NCBI RefSeq assembly: GCF_029350975.1
Contig: NZ_JARKMR010000001.1
Span: forward strand, 1-64,000
Direction of reading: 5' to 3'
From: Maribacter zhoushanensis
GTDB lineage: Bacteria; Bacteroidota; Bacteroidia; Flavobacteriales; Flavobacteriaceae
DNA length: 64,000 nucleotides
Shown: positions 37,286-44,969 of the stretch, one piece after another
How positions within the stretch are numbered: the first letter of the stretch is position 1
Layout: each line of letters opens with the position of its first letter
The notes under the pieces: generated by a model
The model's input: only the letters and a program-made list of their open reading frames with translations
Databases searched by the model: none
Told to the model about the DNA's origin: nothing
Made by a program: the position numbers and the translations under genes

Positions 37286-38362
37286 TTAATTCTTTTTAGA
37301 CAGACTCTTTAGCGGATTAAAGTCGGCTATTAAGTCGATCAGTACTTTTTCTGCAGCAGTTTGGTATTCCGTAGCTTTTGTAGCTTCCACCTTTTTAAAC
37401 GTTTTATCCAGTTCATTTTTTTCATACTTACTTACTACAAATGGATGTACGTAATACTTCTTACATACATTTCTAGTATTACCTAAAGCCTTTGCCGTAT
37501 CATCAAATGCTTTTATGGTATTCTTCTTTATTTCACTTTCAACTATGGTAGGTTCATTTTCTAAAAGCGATTCAAAAAAAATCAACGTACCTGACCAGGT
37601 TCTAAAATCTTTTGCAGTAAACAGGTCTCCACTAATCTCTTGTAAATATTCATTGACCATACCACTATCAACACTTGTTTTAGTGCCGTCTTCATCAAAG
37701 AATTGAAAAAGGTCCCATCCTGGAATCTCTTCGCATTGCAATACCAATTTTCGCAATTTTCTATTGTTAAGAGTAATGTTATGCTTTTTACCTTTCTTAC
37801 CGGTAAATTCAAATTTTAATTTATTCTTACTTGTTTTTAAATGTCTTGTTCTTAAAGTAGACAAACCGTAAGTTTTGTTTCTTTTTGCATACTGCCTGTT
37901 ACCAATACGAATGTGGGTTTCTTCCATTAACCTAACAATTAAGGCCAGTACCTTTTCTTTGGGCCAACCATCTAACTGCAAATCTTCATCGACCTTTTTA
38001 CGAATAGTAGGTAAGGCTTCACCAAAATGGGCCATTCTTAAAAACTTTGTACGGTTTCTTACCCTTAACCATAAATCATGATAACGGTATTGTAACCTAT
38101 GCTTTAAATCATACCCAACAGCTTGTAAATGAGCATTGGCTATAGGTGCAATTTTCACCTCTTGCCATGCTGGGGGAATCACTAGTTTTTTTATTCTGGT
38201 TAATTCAGATTTCTTATGAAGTGGTTTGTTTTTTAGTAGATATTGAAATTTATCTTTTTCCTTAATTCTCTTTATCGCTAAAGCATCTCTATTCACATAT
38301 TTTAAGTGCATATGCGCAGCTACATCATGTGGCTCACTTGCCAATAATTCTGAATAGTTCAT
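37286..38362 (-). CDS. DNA topoisomerase IB
   Basis: Type IB topoisomerases relax supercoils through a 3'-phosphotyrosine link. The 358-residue protein has IPPAWQEVKIAPIANAHLQAVGYD near 67-90, the catalytic Arg/Lys region IGNRQYAKRNKTYGLSTLRTRHLK near 153-176, AKDFRTWSGTL near 250, and the active tyrosine in CKKYYVHPFV near 303. All expected catalytic residues appear present. Bacterial topoisomerase IB is accessory and frequently found in such stress gene groups. Confidence 0.92.
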   Translation of the reverse strand: MNYSELLASEPHDVAAHMHLKYVNRDALAIKRIKEKDKFQYLLKNKPLHKKSELTRIKKLVIPPAWQEVKIAPIANAHLQAVGYDLKHRLQYRYHDLWLRVRNRTKFLRMAHFGEALPTIRKKVDEDLQLDGWPKEKVLALIVRLMEETHIRIGNRQYAKRNKTYGLSTLRTRHLKTSKNKLKFEFTGKKGKKHNITLNNRKLRKLVLQCEEIPGWDLFQFFDEDGTKTSVDSGMVNEYLQEISGDLFTAKDFRTWSGTLIFFESLLENEPTIVESEIKKNTIKAFDDTAKALGNTRNVCKKYYVHPFVVSKYEKNELDKTFKKVEATKATEYQTAAEKVLIDLIADFNPLKSLSKKN

Positions 38363-38616
38363 ATATAGATCTTTATCAATTTTTCTCTCTGCTGAAAACA
38401 GAAATTTTAGTGCATGCTTTTAATATACAGCATCATTCAAAGCTAAGAAAAGAACCGCCCAGCTAGGTGTTCAATACATTTCTTTTGTAATCTAAAAACG
38501 TCATAATTGGTTTACAGCATAGCTTTTAAAAACGTATTGTGGTAGTATTTTAGTGAAACGGATTCTTTATAATAGTCAAAGTTATCTACCTTACCATAAA
38601 TAAACATCCATAGCTT

Positions 38617-39219
38617 ATGAAAGGAGAACCTATGTTACTATGTATACCGGACATAAGCGGATTTACAGAATTTATGAGCGAAACAGATTTTGAACTGAGC
38701 TCAAAAATTATTCCTGCGCTTTTAAATCAAATCATCTACACCAATAAAATAGGACTTAAAATTTCTGAGATAGAGGGTGATGCCGTACTCTTCTTTAAAA
38801 CAGGAGAAATGCCTAGTTTAGAAAATCTTATTGACCAGTGCAGAAGTTTTTACACGGAGTTTTATAAAGAGCTAGATACACTCAGAAAAAAGTATAAAAC
38901 AAATAAAGACGCAGCGTCTATACCAGATATACTTGGTCTAAAAATCATTTTACACTACGGCAAAGAAATTGCTTTGACCAAAGTTGGCAATAGCATTAAG
39001 CTTTTTGGTGAAGACCTCATCATCGCTCATAAACTATTGAAGAACAAAATTAAAATAAGCGAATATCTACTTTTAACGGACGGTCTAACAAATTACTATA
39101 AAGAGAATAATCTAGATGCACAGTTTGATTGGGGTTCTTTAAAACAAAATGCTACGGAATATGATCACGTTGGTGAAATAAACTACTCTTATATTGACTT
39201 AAAACCGTTGGTAGAATAA
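38617..39219 (+). CDS. DUF2652 protein with class III nucleotide cyclase-like features
   Basis: The 200-residue protein resembles a single class III cyclase domain: IPDISGFTEFM (10-20) and EIEGDAVLFF (51-60) place two aspartates, D12 and D55, at the spacing of the two metal-binding aspartates. E51 occupies the purine-selecting position that is Lys in adenylyl and Glu in guanylyl cyclases. The later GEDLIIAHKLL segment lacks the Asn and Arg of the usual V-N-x-A-x-R motif, so activity may be altered or lost. DUF2652 function is unknown. It stands alone in its transcript, with 253 bp of apparently gene-free DNA upstream. Confidence 0.65.
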   Translation: MKGEPMLLCIPDISGFTEFMSETDFELSSKIIPALLNQIIYTNKIGLKISEIEGDAVLFFKTGEMPSLENLIDQCRSFYTEFYKELDTLRKKYKTNKDAASIPDILGLKIILHYGKEIALTKVGNSIKLFGEDLIIAHKLLKNKIKISEYLLLTDGLTNYYKENNLDAQFDWGSLKQNATEYDHVGEINYSYIDLKPLVE

Positions 39220-39245
39220 TTAACCACATTTCATTTTAGCACATA

Positions 39246-39275
39246 AAAAAACCACCTTTTAAAAGGTGGTTTTAT
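39246..39275. terminator. Bidirectional terminator
   Basis: AAAACCACCTTTT (39248-39260) and its complement AAAAGGTGGTTTT (39261-39273) form a perfect stem flanked by A and T runs, between the convergent DUF2652 gene and the holin-like group. Confidence 0.9.
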
Positions 39276-39294
39276 ATTATATTTTTTTTTAATT

Positions 39295-39489
39295 CTACTT
39301 AACAACTTTACGTACCAAATAGAGCATACCAAATTTCTTTGCAGCAGATAGCGCAGTGGACAACCAATTATAGGGACTCAAATCTTCCTGTACATCTTGC
39401 CTTATTCCCTTAAGTTCTTCCAGTGCAATTTCACGCTCAAGTTTTAAGCGTTTTAAATTAAATTCTACCTCCTCAAAATTTTTGTACAT
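39295..39489 (-). CDS. Small YqjK-like protein
   Basis: This 64-residue basic protein has a charged coiled N-terminus (NLKRLKLEREIALEELKGIRQD) and a short C-terminal hydrophobic end. It is the third gene after a YtxH-like and a holin-like gene, the position held by YqjK-type proteins in YqjD-YqjE-YqjK groups. Family assignment is by position and size only. Confidence 0.55.
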   Translation of the reverse strand: MYKNFEEVEFNLKRLKLEREIALEELKGIRQDVQEDLSPYNWLSTALSAAKKFGMLYLVRKVVK

Positions 39490-39495
39490 ATCTAT

Positions 39496-39843
39496 TTAAT
39501 TAAAGAATTTATCTGACAGCTTTTTTACCAACATGTTATCTATCTTACCTCTAAATATATAAGCTACTATAAACAATACTATAAATAGGGCTCCGGCCAC
39601 TAGACAAGCACTTACCATACTCTCTAAAATATTAGCTAAGAAGACAACACCGGCAACTGTAATAAATATAAGTGCCAAGAATGCAAGACCACCAATAATT
39701 GCCATCTTTAGCAACATACCAGTCGTCATTGTTAATTGTTGAAACACTTTTAGCCTATAATATTCTTGGGTTTTTTTATAGTAAACCTCCCCTACATCAA
39801 TAGCCTTGTTAGACGTCTCGTTAAGTGAATCAATTACTCCCAT
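39496..39843 (-). CDS. Phage holin superfamily III / YqjE-like membrane protein
   Basis: The 115-residue protein has an amphipathic N-terminus, then two hydrophobic segments (about 44-68 and 73-93) and a charged tail. This fits the holin_3_6/YqjE family, which are non-phage inner-membrane proteins in many genomes. It lies between YtxH-like and YqjK-like genes, adjacent with 0-6 bp gaps, in one operon. Role unknown, probably envelope stress. Confidence 0.7.
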   Translation of the reverse strand: MGVIDSLNETSNKAIDVGEVYYKKTQEYYRLKVFQQLTMTTGMLLKMAIIGGLAFLALIFITVAGVVFLANILESMVSACLVAGALFIVLFIVAYIFRGKIDNMLVKKLSDKFFN

Positions 39844-40176
39844 TTATACTGTTTTCTGCAGTTTCTTATTCTTCGTTTTTAACTCTGCCAATTTCGTCTC
39901 TAAAGTAGAGATTACATCTTCTGTCTTATAGCTTAGGTCTGATACTAAAGATTCAACTCTAGTGTCTAACGTTTGTTTTTCGTCGGTCATTTTAGACGCA
40001 ACTCTGTTCTTTAAATCAACTGCACTGTCTGCAAAATTATCTCTTGTTGCAGCCGCTTGATCAGCAATTAGTCTTCTAGTATTCTCACCCTTGTCAGGTG
40101 CATAAAGAATTCCTAAGGCCGCGCCAATGGCAGAACCTGCAATAATTGCCAATAATGTATTTCCACTATTATTCAT
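39844..40176 (-). CDS. YtxH domain protein
   Basis: The 110-residue protein has one glycine-rich membrane helix ending in AIGAALGILYAPDKGENTR, the YtxH signature, followed by a long helical coiled tail (AVDLKNRVASKMTDEK ... LAELKTKNKKLQKTV). YtxH proteins are associated with general stress responses. First gene of the three-gene group; 196 bp of non-coding DNA separates it from the divergent dehydrogenase gene. Confidence 0.85.
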   Translation of the reverse strand: MNNSGNTLLAIIAGSAIGAALGILYAPDKGENTRRLIADQAAATRDNFADSAVDLKNRVASKMTDEKQTLDTRVESLVSDLSYKTEDVISTLETKLAELKTKNKKLQKTV

Positions 40177-40372
40177 GTTTTATTTTTTTAAGGTTAAACG
40201 TTTCTTTTAATAAATGACAATAATTGCTTATCGTCTTCAACAAAGGTTATATTTAATAGCGCAATTGCTTAACTCTAAACCTTTTAATATTAACTATAAC
40301 AATCGCTTAAAAGGGTCAAGAATTAAATGAAACGAATTAACAGAGAAACCTTCTTACCTATACATTTGTACT

Positions 40373-41734
40373 ATGGAAAATTATAAAATCACAAACCCTT
40401 ATAATGGTGCCGTTGTAAATACATATACTAAGGACACCTACGCAGATATTGAAGCAAAATTGAAAAAAGCCCTGACCATTGAAGACTCTTGGGCAAATAT
40501 GGAAATTGAAGATAGGTGCACATTACTCACCAACGTTGCAGAACTGCTAATAGAACGTAAAGAGGAATATGCTGAACTGATGACCCAAGAAATGGGAAAA
40601 CCCTATGCACAGGGTATTTCTGAAATTGAAAAATGTGCTTGGGCGTGTGATTTCTATGCACATAATGCCGAAGACCTTTTGGCTGATGAAGTAATAGATA
40701 CCGATGCGGATGAAAGTTTTATAAGTCATGACCCTTTAGGATGCATTCTTGCGGTAATGCCTTGGAACTATCCTTTTTGGCAAGTAATCCGTTTTGCAGC
40801 GCCTACTTTAACAGCAGGAAATACTGCCCTTTTAAAACACGCGCAAAATGTTACGGGATGCTCTTTGGCAATAGAACAATTGTTTTTGGATGCAGGTTAC
40901 CCTGAAGGATGTTTTCAAAGTTTAAAAGCCGGACATGAAGAAATAGAAAAGCTAATTGCAGACGATGGTATAAAAGCGGTAACATTAACGGGAAGTGAAA
41001 AAGCCGGAAAATCTATTGCAGGTACCGCAGGTAAAAACTTAAAAAAATCTGTTCTTGAACTTGGCGGAAACAACGCTTGCATTGTTTGGGAAGATGCAGA
41101 TTTAGATCAGTACATTGATACAATGGTAACTGCACGTATGCAGAACACCGGTCAAAGTTGTATTGCCGCCAAACGCTTTATAGTTTGTGAAGATATATAT
41201 GATTCTTTTTTAGAGAAATTTACTGCAAAAGTAAAGTCGCTTAAAGGTGGCGACCCTATGAACGAAGAAACATTTATAGGTGTTATGGCTCGTGAAGATT
41301 TAGCCGAAGAACTACAAAAGCAAGTGAACGATTCTATAAAACAAGGCGCAAATGTTGTTTTAGGAAACATGCGAAACGGAGCCTACTTTTCACCCACCAT
41401 ACTAACGGAAGTAACTACAGATATGCCGGTATTCAAAGAGGAAACTTTTGGACCCGTTGCTGCAATTACCAAAGCAAAAAATAGGGAAGAGGCTATTGCT
41501 TTAGCTGCAAATTCTAGATTAGGACTAGGTAGTATGTTATTCACAGAAGATATAGATGCCGCAATGAACACAATTTCAAACATACCTGATGGTGCATTTT
41601 TTATAAACGATATGGTAAAATCTGATCCTAGACTTCCTTTCGGTGGCACAAAAGCATCCGGTTACGGCAGGGAACTATCAAGAGAGGGAATATTAGAATT
41701 TGTAAACAAGAAAACAGTATACATTAAAAAATAA
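40373..41734 (+). CDS. NAD(P)-dependent succinate-semialdehyde dehydrogenase-type enzyme
   Basis: The 453-residue aldehyde dehydrogenase has the general-base glutamate in LELGGNNACIV (about 227) and the nucleophilic cysteine in NTGQSCIAAKR (about 262). MPWNYPFWQVIRFAAPT near 130 and the C-terminal LPFGGTKASGYGRELS match the succinate-semialdehyde branch. It would oxidise succinate semialdehyde or a related aldehyde in 4-aminobutyrate or general aldehyde metabolism. A 53-residue membrane protein gene follows by 3 bp. A TACATTTG string touches the start codon but is too close for an ordinary promoter. Confidence 0.88.
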   Translation: MENYKITNPYNGAVVNTYTKDTYADIEAKLKKALTIEDSWANMEIEDRCTLLTNVAELLIERKEEYAELMTQEMGKPYAQGISEIEKCAWACDFYAHNAEDLLADEVIDTDADESFISHDPLGCILAVMPWNYPFWQVIRFAAPTLTAGNTALLKHAQNVTGCSLAIEQLFLDAGYPEGCFQSLKAGHEEIEKLIADDGIKAVTLTGSEKAGKSIAGTAGKNLKKSVLELGGNNACIVWEDADLDQYIDTMVTARMQNTGQSCIAAKRFIVCEDIYDSFLEKFTAKVKSLKGGDPMNEETFIGVMAREDLAEELQKQVNDSIKQGANVVLGNMRNGAYFSPTILTEVTTDMPVFKEETFGPVAAITKAKNREEAIALAANSRLGLGSMLFTEDIDAAMNTISNIPDGAFFINDMVKSDPRLPFGGTKASGYGRELSREGILEFVNKKTVYIKK

Positions 41735-41737
41735 AAT

Positions 41738-41899
41738 ATGACAGACGAAACAAAATTTGTAAAAGAACCGGAAGAAGATACACAGGAATACATCCTTCAG
41801 AAAAATAAGAAAACAAAATTAGGAGTTACCATATTGGTGGCCTTCCTAGTAATTCTAGTTATTGGAATCATTGTTTCAAATGTATTCTTCTCAAATTAA
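41738..41899 (+). CDS. 53-residue single-pass membrane protein
   Basis: An ATG three bases after the dehydrogenase stop opens a frame of 53 codons: a charged N-terminus (MTDETKFVKEPEEDTQEYI), KNKKTK, then a hydrophobic helix (about 28-49) ending VFFSN. It is probably co-transcribed with the dehydrogenase. I do not recognise the family; the charge pattern predicts the N-terminus inside. Confidence 0.6.
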   Translation: MTDETKFVKEPEEDTQEYILQKNKKTKLGVTILVAFLVILVIGIIVSNVFFSN

Positions 41900-42025
41900 G
41901 TACAAAACCTAAAGCATTTATATAATGCTTTACTTGATTTTCTAACTGAATTTAAGAAGGTTTCAAACTGACTAATTAACTGAAGCCATTTATTTTGTAC
42001 TTTTCTAAAGTATTTTAAAACAACC

Positions 42026-43237
42026 ATGTCCACATTCGTTTCTAAAGCTGAAGTATATGCCACTGATAAACTAACACATGATATTAACCCTAAATTTCTA
42101 TATCATAATCTTAGGCATACTCAGCGTGTAGTTGACAGTACTAAAGAGCTTATTGAAGGCGAACATATAAGCGATGCTGAGAGCGAGATACTTTTAGTCG
42201 CCGCTTGGTTTCATGACCTTGGGTATACCGTTTCTTATAATAATCATGAAGAGAATAGCTGTAAACTAGCTAAAGACTTCTTAGCAAAACATAATAGTCA
42301 AAAAGCATTTATAGACAATGTTTGTACCCTTATCATGGCTACCAAAAAGAACCATGAGCCTAAAAATGAATTAGAGAAAATAATACGTGATGCAGATTCT
42401 TCTCATTTTCACGTGAAAAACTTTATGGCTACCACAGAACTTCTGAGAGAAGAGCTTTCTTTGGTACAAAAGCAACGTAATTCGCCTGCAGAGTGGCGAG
42501 AAGAAAATATAACTCTCTTACGCACAAAACATCGTTTTTATACGGACTACGCCATCAATAATTGGCAAAAAGGAAAAGACAAGAATATTAAAAGACTCAT
42601 TAAGGCCAGAAAAAAGAATAATGAGCTTATTAAAAAAGAAAGTTTAAAAGCTAAATATAAAGGAGAATTACCTGATAGGGGAATACAAACCTTGTACAGG
42701 GTAACGCTTCAAAATCACTTAAAACTTAGCGATATTGCCGACACCAAAGCGAATATCCTACTTTCGGTAAACGCTATAATTATTTCAATGGCACTAGCAA
42801 ATTTGGTTCCTAAACTGGATAATCCTTCAAACGATTACCTTTTTTACCCTACTTTTCTATTTATTATTTTCAGTGTAATCTCTATGGTGATGTCTATCAT
42901 AGCTACAAAACCGAATATTACTACCGGGCAGTTTACCGAAGAAGAAGTGACCACAAAAAAAGTTAACTTATTGTTCTTTGGTAATTTTCATAAAATGAAG
43001 TTGGAGCAGTACAATTGGGCTATGAACGAGCTTATAAAAGATAAAGATTACATCTACAGTTCATTAACTAAGGATCTTTATTTTCTAGGTATTGTATTGG
43101 AAAGAAAGTATAGAATTCTACGGTGGACTTATACCGTTTTTATGGTTGGTATGATTATTTCTGTAATTGTATTTGGTATTGCACTTAAGTTTTATGGTCC
43201 AGAAAGAGTTTTAGAACTCCCCGTAATGCAGCCTTGA
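42026..43237 (+). CDS. HD phosphohydrolase fused to a PycTM-type membrane effector
   Basis: The 403-residue protein joins an N-terminal HD domain (about 10-170) to a three-helix membrane domain (about 220-390). Metal ligands H31, H63-D64, H74 and D122/D124 fit an active HD phosphohydrolase. The C-terminal part has the PycTM/DUF5706 signature DTKANILLSVNAIIIS (239-254), with helices near 243-262, 271-293 and 366-389. PycTM is the membrane effector of the Pycsar anti-phage system, gated by cCMP or cUMP. No pyrimidine cyclase is adjacent. Such fusions may have their own signalling role, with the HD domain degrading a nucleotide signal; this is inferred. Confidence 0.8.
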   Translation: MSTFVSKAEVYATDKLTHDINPKFLYHNLRHTQRVVDSTKELIEGEHISDAESEILLVAAWFHDLGYTVSYNNHEENSCKLAKDFLAKHNSQKAFIDNVCTLIMATKKNHEPKNELEKIIRDADSSHFHVKNFMATTELLREELSLVQKQRNSPAEWREENITLLRTKHRFYTDYAINNWQKGKDKNIKRLIKARKKNNELIKKESLKAKYKGELPDRGIQTLYRVTLQNHLKLSDIADTKANILLSVNAIIISMALANLVPKLDNPSNDYLFYPTFLFIIFSVISMVMSIIATKPNITTGQFTEEEVTTKKVNLLFFGNFHKMKLEQYNWAMNELIKDKDYIYSSLTKDLYFLGIVLERKYRILRWTYTVFMVGMIISVIVFGIALKFYGPERVLELPVMQP

Positions 43238-43256
43238 TTTAATACCTAACAATATT

Positions 43257-43382
43257 CTACAATTCAAAGGTCATTAGAAGTATACATAGCAATATGCCTA
43301 TTGCAGCAATAACTATGGTTAGTTTTAATGCTTTTGCCAAAATTGGCTCTTTACTTTGGTTATCTATATTTACTCTGGTCAT
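43257..43382 (-). CDS. 41-residue single-pass membrane protein
   Basis: A 42-codon frame starts ATG at 43382: MTRVNIDNQSKEPILAKALK followed by a hydrophobic helix (LTIVIAAIGILLCILLMTF) and one leucine. It is convergent to the HD-PycTM gene and lies in an otherwise gene-free 284-bp gap. Length and a single membrane helix resemble small flavobacterial membrane proteins; unproven. Confidence 0.45.
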   Translation of the reverse strand: MTRVNIDNQSKEPILAKALKLTIVIAAIGILLCILLMTFEL

Positions 43383-43521
43383 GAGTGTTGGCTTATTTAA
43401 GATTATAGTACAAATTTAGATCCATAGGCATTAGCGCTTTAACTTCATAAACCAATTTTTTATCTCTTTTGCTATTTCTTAATGTGTTAACATTATGCAT
43501 AGTATGCATTATTTACGCCAT

Positions 43522-44958
43522 TTAGCTCATTTGTATCATCGCTTCTTTAAACCTAGACTTTGGTGCTGAGCATACGGGACATTCATAATTATCATCAATA
43601 TCTTGAAATTTTGTACCCGCAGCTATGTTTAATTCTTCGTCACCAAAAGACTCGTCATATACAGTAAGGCAATCTTGACACTGAAACAAAGATTGGGTAG
43701 CATCTACAATTTCAACACTAGCCTTTTCTACGTTATCATCCACGCGACCTAATTGGTCAAAATACATTTTACTTAACTCCATCAATAAACCTGGTAATTC
43801 AATCTTGTCTATGTCTTGAGCATAAGTAATGTAGTTTTGACTATTGGGATCAAAATGTTCAAAGTGTAAAACATTATACGTAGGGCGAACTTCAAATTCT
43901 TTAACGATAGTGGGCAAACTGTTCTTTTCAATTATCACCGAGGCAAAGTGCGAACGTTTACCCACTTCATTACTAATACCAAAGGTGAGGCCATAGGTGC
44001 TAATATCATTTTGATCAAAACTTCTTACCAAATATTTTTTTAGCTCCAAGGCCTCACCGTCATCAATGGGCACATGCCAATTCATCTCTAGTTGAGAGTG
44101 CCTTACATTGATACCTTTTTTACCTAGAAAACGTTCAAGTTCTGGTCTACTAGATTTTTTTATTCCTTTTACCACAAATGATTTCCATGGGGTAATACAT
44201 ATTTTACCTATACTGTTGTCCAAGCAAAAGCCACAGAACTCTTTTAAGAAAGACAGGTCATATTTGTTGTTTCTCCAGTACAAACCCAACCAGTATAAAT
44301 CTGACCCTAACCGGTTCATACCTTCGTAGTAAGGAAAGGTTTGGAAAGGAACCTTTAATTCCTTTTCCATAGTCTTGTTATTGGTCTCCAAATTTTTATT
44401 CATGATGAAGAACAGCTCATCTATATCTGAGATGTCTTCATATATTTCTTCAATCTGTTTAGAGATAGAATTGATATCCCAACTATAAATAAGCACAGGG
44501 TAAAACGCCGATGATTTCCAATGCGGCAATTTTATATTCAAGTACCAATAATCTTCTTGATCAGATGCTATGAAGTTGAGGTTACCACTAAAAATGGGCA
44601 CTAAGCGTTGTTTTGGATCTGTAATATTGATTTTGAGCTTGGGCAAAAAATCAAATCCTTCTAAAATATAGAGATAGGTAGAACCCTTTAACCAATGGGT
44701 CATATCAAAAATATCTGCCGATACATAGGAGCTAACAATATTCTGAAATGAACGATTGGCAATGATATCTGTATTGAATTTAGAGATACTTTCTAGCTGT
44801 TCTTCTTTTGCATCCTTCAGGGGAAATAGAATATCTTGCCGTGAGCCAAAATTGACACTTGTTAGTCCGGCAGCTTCTAACATGGTAATAATATCTTTCA
44901 ATTCACCGGGAGATGTTACACCTCCTTTAATTAGTATTCTATGCAGATCATCATTCAT
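43522..44958 (-). CDS. NirA-like protein without siroheme cysteines, with C-terminal rubredoxin
   Basis: The 478-residue protein has two parts. Residues 1-420 resemble the ferredoxin-like halves of nitrite/sulphite reductases (an IKGGVTSPGELKDI start and IGKICITPWKSFVVKGI near 250), but the Cys-x5-Cys ... Cys-x3-Cys set for siroheme and 4Fe-4S is missing. Residues 424-478 are a rubredoxin with C427, C430, C460 and C463. It follows the fused nitrate reductase by 11 bp, so it is probably an electron carrier or docking partner for nitrate reduction rather than a reductase. Confidence 0.75.
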   Translation of the reverse strand: MNDDLHRILIKGGVTSPGELKDIITMLEAAGLTSVNFGSRQDILFPLKDAKEEQLESISKFNTDIIANRSFQNIVSSYVSADIFDMTHWLKGSTYLYILEGFDFLPKLKINITDPKQRLVPIFSGNLNFIASDQEDYWYLNIKLPHWKSSAFYPVLIYSWDINSISKQIEEIYEDISDIDELFFIMNKNLETNNKTMEKELKVPFQTFPYYEGMNRLGSDLYWLGLYWRNNKYDLSFLKEFCGFCLDNSIGKICITPWKSFVVKGIKKSSRPELERFLGKKGINVRHSQLEMNWHVPIDDGEALELKKYLVRSFDQNDISTYGLTFGISNEVGKRSHFASVIIEKNSLPTIVKEFEVRPTYNVLHFEHFDPNSQNYITYAQDIDKIELPGLLMELSKMYFDQLGRVDDNVEKASVEIVDATQSLFQCQDCLTVYDESFGDEELNIAAGTKFQDIDDNYECPVCSAPKSRFKEAMIQMS

Positions 44959-44969
44959 ATCGTGCTCTT

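Noticed and set aside
39496-39843. Prophage lysis gene
   Set aside because: The holin-like family is common in non-phage YqjE-type operons, and no other phage gene is near.
40361-40368. TACATTTG as the -7 box of the semialdehyde dehydrogenase gene
   Set aside because: It ends 4 bp before the ATG, which would require a leaderless transcript, and no -33 element is seen; chance match in AT-rich DNA is likely.
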